Shown piece by piece: positions 1 to 11,199 of a DNA stretch of 64,000 nt; within the stretch, counting starts at the first letter, position 1; the number at the start of each line of letters is the position of its first letter. Made by a program: the position numbers and the translations under genes. Below the pieces are notes generated by a model. That model had not been told where the DNA came from. It made no database searches and was given only the letters and a program-made list of their open reading frames with translations. Source of the DNA: Angiostrongylus vasorum (taxonomy: Eukaryota; Nematoda; Chromadorea; Rhabditida; Metastrongylidae); contig JADANN010000256.1 in NCBI GenBank assembly GCA_018806985.1, positions 2,765,501 through 2,829,500 on the forward strand, written 5' to 3'.

Positions 1-45
1 ACCTGGTAGGGCCGCTATGGGGTTGAACCAGGGCTTTACGCGTAT

Positions 46-381
46 TTAACGGCACCTCCACCACTGTGGCACGCGCGTTGCATTATCGCTGCAAATATTA
101 ATCCCCGTCCACTCCTTTACCACTCCACCCACCGTCTCCTCATCAATGACGCATTCATGGGCACCATCTACTCCTGTCGCATGGAATCCCACTTTTCTTA
201 GTCGCTTCGTTTTTCCATTTAGGATCTTCAAGGGCAAAAAACAAGCGAGAATCTGGTTAGTGGGCTTCGGAACCCTAGCATCGAAATGAAGTAAATAAAC
301 CCGTTTTTGGCAAATATGATTGGATCTTAATGGTCTTTTTTCTTCTGTACTCACATTCTTTATGATCTGGCAGATTCGCAC
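46..381 (-). other. unrecognised 111-codon open frame
   Basis: This open frame on the minus strand contains the phrase GFHATGVDGAHECVIDEE and continues open toward the left window edge apart from a stop near its end. I do not recognise a domain. The composition looks like real or formerly coding DNA, and the surroundings are repeat-rich, so it could be a remnant of a mobile-element protein. No splice sites or start context support it as a host gene. Confidence 0.15.
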
Positions 382-768
382 TTAAGATTGAAAACGTGGT
401 TTATCTCCAACAATGTGTGATCAGTATATGGCTCATGTTATCGTAAATCAGTTGTATTGGACCGTTATGGTATGAACGTTGCACATTTCACGTTTAATCA
501 CTTTTTGTTAAATACTTTCAGAATGGGAGAGACGTAACCGATGGAAAGCCGTGAATTAAACCGTCTGTTCTCAAACTTTCAAAGATTCATCTTTAACTGT
601 TGAAGAAAATAATGTTTGAAAGAACGACTCAGTTTAAGAAACATGTTCAACCGACCATAAAGCAGGCGCTTCCGATTCGAAACCTTTTCTCCTCGCAGAG
701 TTCTCTATTATCCTTCGTCTGGAATATCATGTGAGCCATTCCATAGTTAACGTATTGATTTCAGGGAA

Positions 769-839
769 ATGAACAGATGTGCATGTATTTTGCTGTTTCT
801 CACTTTCTTGGCACTGCTGTCTTGGTCCACACATGGCAG
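769..839 (+). CDS. first exon of a putative secreted protein (signal peptide)
   Basis: The ATG at 769 lies four bases after a strong acceptor (tgatttcag, 756-764). This is the layout of a nematode spliced-leader trans-splice site. The exon encodes a short N-terminus (MNRC), a hydrophobic run (ILLFLTFLALL) and a small-residue end (SWSTHG), which is a typical secretory signal peptide. It ends at a good donor (GGCAG|GTACGT) in phase 2. I could not join it with confidence to a later exon. A segment at 1,675-1,750 (RRYDANPANPHGGNRF, followed by gtaag) is preceded by a plausible acceptor, but its phase does not match. Mature product unknown. Confidence 0.45.
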
Positions 840-2505
840 GTACGTCGGAACTTCCCTTGGTAATCGTCACCGTTTCTTTATCAATGTATTTTATTCACTA
901 TAGAATGGTGGAAAAGAAAAAAAAGCGATCTTGAAACAGCATAAATGACGACGCTGTCACTTTCATAAGCTAGATATATGTGAGCATAAGGAAATGCATA
1001 AGGTTAGGAAACGACATTATTTACGATGTTACTTTTCTAATAAATAAGTCGATCTCCCTTCTCTTCGTGTACAACGACGAACTCAAGAATGTAGATTTTC
1101 TTAAAAGGAATAGTATCGCCGATAATTCCGTGAGTTATTGAGTGACCCATACTTTGAAGCGTCCATTTGTCCCACGTCGCGGAACGGAGTTATCAAAGGG
1201 AACTGCGAGTTCCTTAAAGCGTCACATTTTCCTTACGTTCCCTCTTACTTCTCGTCCTTTAATAAGAAATTGGCCAAGGGTAGTAAGTCGAACCGCGGTG
1301 TGTCGTAGCTTTATTCTTAATTGGGATTCGGGATAGAAACTTCTCAAAAGTTCAAAGATAGGTGAATACCACTATTGTAAGGAGCCTGTGATGTTAAGCA
1401 CAAATCGACGTACAAGTGAGCTCCATTGCCACAATGAGGTCGTAAAACATTGGGCGCAGAAACATAGTATGACGGTTTCTTAAGATAGCATCAACGTCAT
1501 GAAATATTTCCATTAGTGGAAAGGGGAATACCGCAATGAAACAACGCGATACTGCTGCGAAAACGGTCAGGGGTTCATGTTTACCTCAACAAACACCATC
1601 ATTCCGAAGCGCAAAGAATCGCGGTCGAATTTAGGTTTAGTGAAGGTTTAATACAGCTGTCCCAATTTCTCCATTCCCAGTCTATCCACATTTGCTTCAC
1701 ACGACGGTACGATGCGAATCCCGCTAATCCTCATGGAGGCAATCGGTTCGTAAGATGATAGAATTCACGGACACGACGCTCAACTGTTTTAGGGTCATTG
1801 CGGAACCGATGAGCTTGCCAATGAAGCGCCGTATGGTGATACGTGTTCCATTCATGCAAAATCCGGATTCTGAGCAACTCAGTCGCATTTTCTACACGAG
1901 ATTTAGCGAACAGAAACGAAAGATGTTTAGCAGCAATGGTGCAAAAGATACCTCTGATTTATTCTACTAACTCTATCTACGTTTTCTATTGATTTCCATT
2001 GTGCTGCGTGTTTGACATATTGTAGTCAGATAAATACAAGTTTTGGTTTGATTTGTTCTCGTTTTCCTGATTATCTTAACTCAGAGCGCTCGCGCAAACG
2101 TTTCGTTAACATACGTGACACTCGTGTGATGAACTCTTGATAAATACTTTGTGTTAGCGCCAAGTAATTCCATATTTGATTATAAGAAGAACCAAATGGG
2201 AAAAAAAAGCCTGGAAAGGATTTTTCCCTAGGTAATCTGCTCTTACCATTAGTTGAAAAAATAAGAGATGACGATGACTACTAACGGAAAGAAGTACTGG
2301 CTTAGCCACTTTCGGCCACTCACTTCTTTGAAACTGTCAAAAGCCAAAGAATTCGAGATATCAATTTATAGAGATCTAGAATGACAATAGAATGTGTCAG
2401 TGCATTAATTCGTTATAATTTCAAGGTCTTTGACGAATAAGAAGTAGTCATTTTGAAAGTTCCGAAGCGCAGTAATCTTTAACGGTACATTTCTTCATTT
2501 ACTTC
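840..2505. other. no supported gene; possible small exons
   Basis: The stretch holds short open frames at 1,142-1,336 and 1,755-1,970 (ending ...KDTSDLFY). They contain several dibasic sites but no complete splice structure that I could defend. They might be exons of the gene starting at 769. Confidence 0.2.
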
Positions 2506-2509
2506 CTTG

Positions 2510-2880
2510 GATGGCCCACCTTTCAGTAGTGGTGTGGGCCCCAGCACAATTTCCACCTGCTAGTCTAGCCATTGTGGTACTCTGGAGTCACGAGGTTAGC
2601 CTAGCTGAAGCTTTCCCTGAGGTCTTCACCACCCAAAGCAGTTGCCGCCCTTGTGGATTAGAAGAAGATTTGCGACCATGCGACTAGTTTAGTACCAATA
2701 AGCTGGTGACTCCTGGTATCGCTTTGCTCTTAGCTGGGCTTCCAGGTGAGAACGTTGGACTCCTTCTCAGTTGGGAGATTCTGCTGGAGGGATGAACCCC
2801 TTTGCTGTACATCGCAGCCCGACACCCAGGAGCACCTTCCAGCTATGACGAGGCGGTGAACCATTGGGAAGGCTTTTCTT
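2510..2880 (-). repeat. R3 dispersed repeat
   Basis: This copy is related to those at 26,724-27,106, 27,193-27,547, 52,058-52,430 and 62,050-62,420. The family begins with AACGGTTTACCGCCTCATC and includes a block around the words ACCAGGATCCAC. The copy here is inverted, with its end at ACGAGGCGGTGAACCATTGGGAA. No coding capacity is recognisable. Confidence 0.7.
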
Positions 2881-3159
2881 TACATCTGCAATAAATGAAT
2901 ATGACAGTCTCTATTCCATTGAACAATGAAGCGATCTTCTTGCAGACGCCGAAAGTCCAAAAAACGTTTCCTTACGTCATCTAAGGAGAATTTCTCTCTT
3001 CCTTCTCTTCCAATTCAAAGATCTTCACACAGAATGCGCTCATGTCTTAATAACGAATAACAAAATCCATGTATTCCTGATTATATTGTGAGTTTTATTT
3101 CTGAACATTAAAAGAAACTGTTAGCGGAATCAATTTCCTAGTCCTGTCCTCCGTTTTCT

Positions 3160-3450
3160 TTTCTTTTCAAATGGATTTGTAGCAGAGCAAAAAACAAATA
3201 CGTAAGCTAATTTTTGAACGGAAGATCTGGTTCTGTGCGAGACGATGACGCCACAGCCACATCGAGAAGAGGAACAATTGTGGACCACGGACAAGGATCG
3301 TCGGCTCCGATGAAGAAGAAGACGCCGAAACGTTAGCCGAATAAACATGTCTTCACACAGAATACGTCCATGTCTTAAGCTCACAATAGGATGGACAAAA
3401 ACCACGAAGAAACCTCGGCGAATCGATCTGCGTGCTTATCTGTGTATAAA
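3160..3450 (+). mobile_element. Penelope-type terminal repeat fragment with hammerhead-like motif
   Basis: The fragment shares the sequence around GAAACGTTAGCCGAATAAA with repeats at 13.4, 14.1, 18.1, 35.0 and 35.5 kb. Related motifs sit downstream of a GIY-YIG coding remnant at 4.5-5.1 kb, so I assign these ends to Penelope-like elements. The assignment is inference from the shared motif. Confidence 0.5.
3301..3340 (+). ncRNA. hammerhead-ribozyme-like motif (core mutated)
   Basis: Stem I is a perfect 6-bp match: TCGGCT (3301-3306) against AGCCGA (3335-3340). Between them lie CCGATGA (consensus CTGANGA, with U4 changed to C), a spacer, GAAA and CGTT. The core substitution and weak stem II suggest an inactive relic, but stem I is intact. 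Confidence 0.5.
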
Positions 3451-4109
3451 AAATTCTGGCTTGTGTTCTAGTTAGTTTCGCATTTGTTTCAAAAAATTCA
3501 ACACGCAACGGCCAACAACTGACAATAATCTCTAAATCAATACTTTTTTAAGAACTGCGAACTTCACAGGGCTTATAGAAGAGATTTTGGCCTCGTCGCA
3601 ATAGTTGCATAATTTTTATAAAATATGCTTTGAGTCTTGAATATAGTTGGAATTTTAACTATCGAAAAACGGAAAATGAAGTTTAAATCTTTGAAGTTCG
3701 CAAGGCAAAAGCGTTAGTTGGGAATGCATTGTGAGACATGATCGTGTCCTGTTCAGCGAAATACCCACTGTTCAGGTGCTTCACGCTCGAAATCCGACGA
3801 AGAAAGGTGGAAAAAGTCGAGCAGTTCCAGAAAATCAACACTTCCGAGTATCAGTATAATAAACTTTGCACCGTGGGGATAGCGATCCGTGGGTTCTGGT
3901 GGTTTCATTCTAATAAATAAAGTTCAAAACGAGCTGAGACATGCCCGTTTAGACTTGAAAGATGCCATTTTTCTTGTATCAAATGCATTGTACTCAATAA
4001 ATATCGGATTTTTATGTCTTCATACGCAACTGCCAACATGAGTGATATATGACTCGATTTCTTTGCTGTTGTTTATCTCGCCGCAGAGTTTCTTTCGTAT
4101 AGTTTTCAC

Positions 4110-4400
4110 TCTTTTAATTTATTATTTACTTCTTATTCTTTTTAATGGTAGAGTATATTGCGAAATATAACTCCAATGATGTTGAGACATTTGCAAAACT
4201 CCGCGCTGCGGTGAGGAACGAACGCGCTATTACCCTTTCCGAGGTCTAACGCGTTCACCACCACACCATGCAGGTCCTTCGTTTCGTCTGTCTCTCAGCT
4301 AGTTCTATCGATCTTTTGCCATCAGCAATCACCCATCAGCGGGATTGATCTGGGGAGCCCAAATCGGCAGCGAACCCAGTTAAGCTGAGGCTGCAGTTAT
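4110..4400 (-). mobile_element. SINE-B copy (tRNA-derived)
   Basis: Read on the minus strand, it has an A-box-like TGGTGTGGTGGTGAACGCG and a B-box-like GCGTTCGTTCC, then a body ending in sequence shared with 28.5, 58.0 and 61.1 kb (ATATACTCTACC... region). The flank GGGATTGATCTGGGGAGC (4,340-4,360) recurs at 58.2 kb. Confidence 0.6.
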
Positions 4401-4407
4401 AATCACA

Positions 4408-4492
4408 ATTTTAACTTATTATTTACTACCTAATCTTTTTAACGGCAGGGTATATTGCGAAATATAACTTCAATGATGCTGTGATATATCTA
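4408..4492 (-). mobile_element. SINE-B tail fragment
   Basis: A second partial tail (TTATTTACTACCTAATC, then GGCAGGGTATATTGCGAAAT) directly follows the first SINE-B copy, so two copies lie in tandem. Confidence 0.55.
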
Positions 4493-4504
4493 TATCTATA
4501 TCTC

Positions 4505-5065
4505 AGCATTGTCGAAATTATCACTCTGTTGACAGATCACCCACTAAACGTAAACCAAATACCCCACTAGGCACGCATGGGACCCAGAGACATAGCGGGG
4601 AGGACTTTGAAGTACGTGTCACGATCCTCGCACAGGAATCGAGAACACAAGTGCGGAAAAACTCTCGAGGCGTTCTGGATTAATTCCAGAAATCCGAAAA
4701 TGAACAGCAGGGAAGAATGCCTCATTATCACGCGTGATATTGGGCAGTACATAAGGCTGTTATTTTGATGGGAGGGGCATATTACGCTTCCACGTGGACT
4801 CTGTGCGGTTGGTCTCCACGCGACATACTCATTGGAAGCCTCATAGAAAGCGGTTAGTGTGCAAAGCTGTGTTCAATGTGATTGAAATCTTGGTTCACCA
4901 TTTTCTCTGTTTGGTTATGGAGGTGTTTGGCCGAATAGATTGCTGTTAACTTGACCTTTCCAGGCTCTGAGGAAGGCGAAATCCGCTGAAACGTCAGCTT
5001 GTTCGTGAATAAAGAATAGGAATAACACCTCGTGTTTGCTCAACAAAAATACGAAGAATTTTCAA
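4505..5065 (+). mobile_element. Penelope-like element, 3' end (GIY-YIG C-terminus plus terminal repeat)
   Basis: The frame at 4,577-4,768 encodes the end of a Penelope-type GIY-YIG endonuclease: RKTLEA-like wording, then FWINSRNPKMN, REECLIITRDI and a stop. The parallel copy at 43.4-43.7 kb supplies the upstream part of the same domain. The 5' part is missing, as is usual for truncated retroelements. Downstream (4,770-5,065) is an untranslated terminal repeat carrying the hammerhead-like motif at 4,963-4,999 and ending near CTCGTGTTTGCTCAACAAAA. Confidence 0.7.
4963..4999 (+). ncRNA. hammerhead-ribozyme-like motif
   Basis: Layout: GGCT (4963-4966), CTGAGGA (4967-4973), an unpaired A, GGCG-AAATC-CGCT as stem II, GAAA (4988-4991), CGTC (4992-4995) and AGCT (4996-4999). 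GGCT pairs with AGCT as stem I (one G-U). Predicted cleavage is after the C at 4995. All core bases of the hammerhead consensus are present. Confidence 0.65.
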
Positions 5066-5208
5066 ACTGGACTTCTGTGGAACGTCAACTTTAAAACACA
5101 TCTTCATTCCCAAATGGAGAAATTCCTGTCGCCCAGCTATCGAGAAAAAACAGACGATGAGTGACGACGGCTCAAGTCCCTATAGACTCTCATCGAATTG
5201 TGCGGATA

Positions 5209-5490
5209 AACCAAAGGATAAAGCTGTCGGCGTTGATCAACCCCCTGAGGTATGCACCATGCATTTGACTTCATTAATCACCGTTTGGAGGTGAATGAAT
5301 ACATATCTGGCCTTTACAATGACTCGCGGTGCCCTACCGATGTATCGAGCCGTTGCTGCTATCCTCTCAGACGAGTCTGGCACCAATTTGCCGACCGCGG
5401 AGGGATGGAGGGCTTGGTGGGCCATGAGCGCAGAGATCGTTTCCACGTGTGTGTCGCAGTGGCGCCTCCAATCACTGCGCCACACGCGCC
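5209..5490 (-). mobile_element. SINE-A copy
   Basis: Full-length copy with its tail (AAAGGATAAAG) at 5,213 and its tRNA-like head ending GGCGCGTGTG at 5,490. Imperfect target duplications flank it: AATTGTGCGGATA (5196-5208) and AATTCTACGGATA (5491-5503). Confidence 0.85.
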
Positions 5491-5752
5491 AATTCTACGG
5501 ATACGCTCAGCTAAAGAGATGTGATCATCGTCGACACCGATCAACGAAAGACATATCGATCACCTTTAAGACACAAACTCTCAATTGATAATGAATCGAT
5601 TTATACATTGAGGGATAATATATACATGAACGGAACAGTTCACGAGCGTCCAACAAAAGATAATGGGCACACCGATTGAAATATCAAATACCTGATGAAT
5701 TCTTCTGAATACACAAACACACGCATCTCTAACGAAAACAAACAGACACATT

Positions 5753-6151
5753 ATGAAGTCGAATGTTCTAAGCTCACCCATCACCGAAATCCTGAGCGGA
5801 GCAAGTCGCGAGTCTGGTGAGGTGAGAAGCGAACACTCAAGCTGCAGCAGCGGCTTGTCGTTGTACGTGCCGTCGGAAATCCCTCCGTCCGTGCTGAGTC
5901 TCCTCCAATTCACAGCACAAACTGAGGTTGTCAGTGAACGCGATCAACAACTGGATGTACGCCAAGTACTGAAAACGGCACACTTTGTCCAATTTTTGGA
6001 AAAGCAAAATTCTTTAAACACAAACTCAAAAAGTTATCTAAGATATCTCAGTAAGTTCCTCACCACAGCAATAGTGTCATCCACTTCTGATTCGTGTAGA
6101 GACAGAAGGATGACACGCAGTAGAGATAGCACAGTCATGGAGAAAATTTGA
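5753..6151 (+). other. unrecognised 132-codon open frame
   Basis: The frame encodes a serine-rich, hydrophilic sequence (e.g. ASRESGEVRSEHSSCSSG, then QLDVRQVLKTAHFVQFLEKQ). No domain is recognised and no donor or acceptor frames it. The opposite strand is also open for 110 codons. It could be an exon or a degenerate element ORF. Confidence 0.2.
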
Positions 6152-6159
6152 AGAAATGT

Positions 6160-7040
6160 CTAGAAAGAACCCATAGCTAAAGAAAGAAATAACTGTTTCC
6201 CTTTGAAACGATCCATGTTTACCCTGATCCTGGTGCTCTGCCAGAACTTTTGCACTTGCGCTCTCGTGTACGAGTTTCGTGAGGAACAACCGTAGTGAGC
6301 GCAAATGAGATAGAAGACGTCCGTCAGTAGAGGCAGGGTTAGAAGGCCGTCCATTAAGGCATGCTGAAGACACGAAACAACACCGACGAACTGAAAGAAC
6401 GCATAAAACGTCGATGGAAAAGCAGATGCGCTAGGCGAAGCTGTGAATATCAGTGTTTTTCATCAGGGAAACAACATTTCTCACCATAGTGTAGCGGTGT
6501 AAGCAATCGAAAAGGTCGTCTTGTAAACGCATTCCGCTACTCTGCGAATGAAACTGAATGAATTCGAATGAATGTGACAGTGGCCGCGACATTCTGATTT
6601 TTCACGCAGTATAGACAAAGCAGAACATAATCGCCATTGCTAATACCCCGACGCTTCGGAACTCGGCTGAAGTATGTACGTCATTTATCCACGAACAAAG
6701 GTTTTTGATGAAACAAATCGCATACTCGGCGACGAAAATTTTCCGAATACTATGTTTTCATGGTAGCTCCTTTGTCATAGAGAAACCGCGCTTTTTCTTC
6801 GAAAATGACAAGCATGTTCTAATAATCCTAGTTTTCCCATCTGATGCACTCGTCTTGTGAGTGAAAGGTATTTGTTGAGAGAAAAAAGTGAGAGAGGGAG
6901 AGGGAGAAGAGCTGAAAGGGAAAAGAGGGAAAATCGGTTATGAAGCTCCTCATTCTTTCGACAATGCTGTCATTTCTGACGTGATTTCGAATTGTGATGG
7001 TTTTTTCTTTTCGCAGATATGATCAGCTTAATATACAAAA
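6160..7040. other. no gene seen
   Basis: Only short overlapping open frames and a purine-rich run (6,880-6,935, GAGAGAGGGAGAGGG) are visible. Confidence 0.5.
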
Positions 7041-7045
7041 TAAAT

Positions 7046-7325
7046 GAAAGAATAAAACTCTCGGCGTTGATCAATTCCTGAGGGATGCGCCATGCGTTCG
7101 ACTTCATTAAGCATCGGCATCGTTGGAACTGACTGAATGCATATCCTGCCTTTACAATGACTCGCGGTGGCCTACCGATATATCCAACCAGTGTTTCTGT
7201 CCCCTCAGACAAGTCTAATACTAATTTGCCGACCCCCGGGGGATGGAAGGCTTGGTGAGCCTTGGGGTCGGGGATCGATCCTGTGCGTATTGCACGGCGC
7301 TTCCACCATTGCATTACATGCGCCC
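7046..7325 (-). mobile_element. SINE-A copy
   Basis: The tail side begins GAATAAAACTCTCGG and the head ends GCATTACATGCGCCC. The B-box (GGGATCGATCC) is intact and the A-box is degenerate. Confidence 0.85.
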
Positions 7326-7337
7326 GTTTAGGACTAC

Positions 7338-7393
7338 AATATGTACATATATATATGTATACATACATATATATATAGATATATATGCATATA

Positions 7394-7428
<35 letters not shown>
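7338..7428. repeat. AT-rich microsatellite
   Basis: Interrupted (TA)n with TATGCATA units, directly beyond the head of the SINE-A copy. Confidence 0.9.
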
Positions 7429-7429
<1 letters not shown>

Positions 7430-7432
<3 letters not shown>

Positions 7433-9140
7433 ATAGAGAGAGTCAAGTAGACCGAATAGTGAACACCGATTCTAACGAATGTACAGTAAGACAGCTATGA
7501 ACTTTCATTGATTGGAAACTTGCGTGTATTCGGTTACTTCGGTGTTTTTTCATTTCATTTATGTTTACCATAACGAGGACTTATAATAAAAGCATCCAAG
7601 AGATATTTAGTTTGTCGCTCATATGATATGCTTAAGTGAAACGTACATCATCGACATTCAAGGAAATATGAAAGGGAACACACCAAGGTTCGCTCGGGTT
7701 AAAAGTGAAAATCACAAGCTGCATATTCAGTCAGAGGTAAATGCAAACAACTGGTTCGTCTTAGAAGGTGCGGAATAAACTTATGTATTGAAAGAGCACT
7801 GCAGCCGAGCTTTAAACTGTTTGATAAATGAGCTGCAAATGTTCATGAAGCCGACAACGTTAGAGCTACATCACCTCTAAAATTCGTTATTATTTGTTTG
7901 GCTACCCTGGAGAGAAAATGTCAAGCATCCAGTAGTACGAAGCAAAATGGTAGCACTTTGTCAGTTCAAAATGTCTTAGCAGAGTGTTAGTTAAAAATTA
8001 AAAAAAAGCTTATGACGGCTAAACTTGCTAAGGAAAAACAAAGCTGATTAAAAACATGCGGTGGGAAAGTAAGCACTGCTAGTACACGTGAATCTAAGAA
8101 TTAATCGAAAACGTGAATTTTGCATGAAAAACAGGTGGAAAACTGCTCATATCTCAGGGGATAGATGTGTCGAAACGACGATGCCACGGTGGGATCTTAG
8201 CTGGGACCGCCGACGAAGCGAACGATTTTACAACCTCGCTCTTCTGCAACCTCCTAGTCGCTTCCAATACAAGAACAAAAACCATCTCTTCTTCGCAAAC
8301 AGCTAGCTAAAATGTACAGATGTTGTAAGAATCTCAAGAAATCCAGACAACGCAGCCGTTTTATGGTCGCATGTTTAACGCTCTGATTGTTATTGCCACT
8401 CAACTTCTAGTCATGTGTGATCGCCGCCGACCGCGAAAGCAGAAGATTCGGCGTCGCCAGCACAACCACAGTGTCCTGATGGCTCTATAGAGTACGAAGG
8501 ACTCGCTTCCGCATGATTGTGAGCGTAGGTGGATCTCTGACTTCTCTTCAGCCGCGAAGTTCCCACTATTCCGGGAGATATTTTTGTGGTTGAAAACAAT
8601 TTTTTTGCTTCAGTGTTTCATCCATTTATAACCACAAGCGAAACAAACAAAATCGGAGTGAAAAATTGAAAAAAGAAAAAAAAATCGAAGAGCAGACATA
8701 CATGGCGATGGACGCGCACGTTCTCATTTTCCAGCAAAGGAGTCACCACATGTGACAGTTTGCCAAGAATGAATTCAGTGAGGACGATGATGGTTACAAC
8801 TACGATTCTAATACGGTACGTTGCCTATCTCGACAGGATTTGTCCTTCTATAGAGCGCTAACAGCATCGATCTTGCAGACGTTCTGCCCAACAAAAAAAA
8901 GCTAAATGTTTCCAACTTTTTTCAATCAGTAGCCACAAAACACACCATGGCATTGATGCCTTGCACGGTTGACGAATCGATGCGAGATTGATATCTAGGT
9001 GTTTTTTGACCTTGTTGTATTTCCTCAAGAATCTCGTCGCTTTCAAACTTTGAACCGCCCGTACGATCTGATAGAAACATTTATTTGCTCACTTTCTGCA
9101 AACTCTCCGACAACACAAATGGGCATTACCTGCCAATTTA
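7430..9140. other. no supported gene
   Basis: Open frames such as 8,088-8,306 lack splice or start support. No repeat family recognised here recurs elsewhere in the window. Confidence 0.4.
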
Positions 9141-9141
9141 C

Positions 9142-9266
9142 CTGTAGTGGAAGCGCTATGTTTAATATCACAACAATGTGTGGGACACGCATGCTCGCTT
9201 GTTCGACTCCGCAAAGTCCAAGCAAGTATCTAAATTTCTTGATCGACAGATCGGTACCGGACTTGC
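9142..9266 (-). other. exon-like segment, unrecognised
   Basis: On the minus strand an acceptor (ttttctcag) precedes a 125-nt open segment that ends at a donor (CTACAG|GTAAAT). It encodes KSGTDLSIKKFRYLLGLCG followed by a hydrophobic run (IVVILNIALPLQ). Open hydrophobic segments lie upstream at 9,352-9,591. It may be a multi-pass membrane protein exon or a relic. The family is unknown. Confidence 0.25.
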
Positions 9267-9599
9267 CTGAGAAAAGCCTCGTTCGCTCCACAAAGACCAG
9301 CCACTATCCATGAAAACACAAAAAACCCGTGAACGTTCTAGTAGAGCTATTTCAGGATTCCACAGAGAATCTACTTCTTGGGCACTTAAAAAAGAGGGCA
9401 AAGTTCTCAAGAGGTAACCGAAGCCACATGCAAGTCCAAAGGCCTTCATAGATAACGATTGCCATCCAACGACAACAAATAGAATGAAATAAGTACAGGA
9501 ATCCGCAACATATATGAATTCGAGTGTTATGGATAAGAATAAACCATGAAACCAAGCTAGATATCATATCTTGTCTTAACACGGCCTTCATACTTTAAA

Positions 9600-10945
9600 G
9601 CAAGCATAATCTGCCGAAACGTGGGTGACAATATTTATCACATACGAACACATAAATACAGTAAAAAAATATTCTTCAATCGCTCTGTGTTGCTTGGTAA
9701 AGGAAATCAGAGTTCTTATCACACACGGATTTGTTGGCCGTTGAAAAAGGTGTTTCTTGCTAAAAACTAGTCCAGCATATCAGCATACGGTTATATGGCC
9801 AGCTATCACAGCAAATCAAACGCTGAGTGGAGAGAGTTCCAGAATGAAAGGGTTCCTGAAGATGTTTCAACAAAAGATCTTCATCGCAGAGAATGCGTTT
9901 TCTTAAAATAATCATTGGCAGTGGGTCGTAATCAAAAAACAGTAGCAAAAAAAACATTCTCAAGACTCAGTAACTCCGGACACAAATGAGTGCAGTGAGA
10001 GTACAAAGACTACTTTGTAATGTTTTTGTCTGATAAGGAAAAAGATCAGAATAAGCCAATCAGAAAAGCTTTCGAGCGATTTACATTGGTGAACGAACAA
10101 GAAAACAAAACCGGTCGCTAGCATTAATGGTCACAGCAGATCTTCTCTGGAAAATATTAACAAGGAAAAAAAACTAAACAACGCCAAAAACCACACTGCA
10201 AACACCCCTAACACCGTGATGCCGCATGTACCCCAGTCTTCTCAACTGGTGTCCCTGGAATGCGAATGGGGAAATCGCCTTGCGTTCGTGATTAGGATCC
10301 GACACAATGCGAGTTTATCACCGAATGCAACAAATAATCGAACACTTCTCACCTGGACGCGCGATTAAACAGTTTTCTCGATGAAACGACCATTCTGAAA
10401 GGAACAAGCTTTTTGAGGAACGCAGCTTCATCCCCGGTGACGACAGTCGACAACATCAAAAGGAAAGATGTTACCGAATAGAAAGCATCACTAAGGAAGC
10501 CAAGAAGGAAGAACGGAATTGCGAGCCATAAGTTTAAACTTTAGTTGACATAGTCACCGTTCAATATAGCTAATTTATTGGTTTTATCGGCCTACCGCAC
10601 ACAAGAAAATCAGAAGATAGGTAAAAGGAACGATTGCGATTTTCATTTTGGGCTTGGTTCAGTTTTTCCTAAATTATTCACCTTATACAGCTTTATTGCC
10701 TGGGTTTTTTCATACCGTGTCCTTCCAATCTGTATTGAACTGATGCAGATAAAAGGCAGTGGTCCAGCGAAAAAAGAATATATTGTTTATTCAAAACGAT
10801 GTTAAACGAAATTCGTATTACAAAACTACTTTAACATACCCAGAGGGATGCTGAGGTAAGAGCAAAACTTTGGAACCTTAGAAGGGCTTCCAGTCCACGA
10901 CTATCCTTAGCGAGAGCCTGCGTGGTTTCCACCATACCAACCTAG
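9600..10945. other. no gene seen
   Basis: AT-rich sequence with only short open frames. Nothing recurs elsewhere in the window. Confidence 0.4.
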
Positions 10946-10949
10946 GTTA

Positions 10950-11195
10950 TGCGTTGCCTTTTTCTCAGCTAGTCTTTTTTTACAGAGCAAACCGATAGGG
11001 CAAAAACATGGCTGAGATAAAGGCAAAGCATGAACCTCGATTGGTGTAGTGATAGCACGTGATCTCCCGACAAGGATGTTCATGGGTTCGACGCCCTGTT
11101 GAGTCTCCGTGTTCTGCTTATATCCCAGCATCTTTATGGTTCTACTTCACATTATACCCTGTCATAAGAAATAATAGGCAGTAAATAAAAGTTGG
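10950..11195 (+). mobile_element. SINE-B copy
   Basis: It contains TGGCTGAGATAAAGGCAAAG, an A-box-like TGGTGTAGTGATAG, a B-box GGGTTCGACGCCC, and the tail CATTATACCCTGTCATAAG...GGCAGTAAATAAAAG. The last part matches the SINE-B tails on the opposite strand at 4.1, 28.5 and 58.0 kb. Confidence 0.65.
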
Positions 11196-11199
11196 ACAC

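Noticed and set aside
5252..5588. Several overlapping open frames of 82-97 codons on both strands
   Set aside because: They lie entirely in a SINE-A copy. The same frames recur in other SINE-A copies (13.7, 31.6, 56.9 and 58.5 kb) and reflect the repeat, not a protein.
10990..11120. A possible genuine tRNA gene (A-box TGGTGTAGTGATAG, B-box GGGTTCGACGCC)
   Set aside because: Acceptor and anticodon stems do not fold properly, and the flanks match the SINE-B body, so it is a tRNA-derived SINE head.
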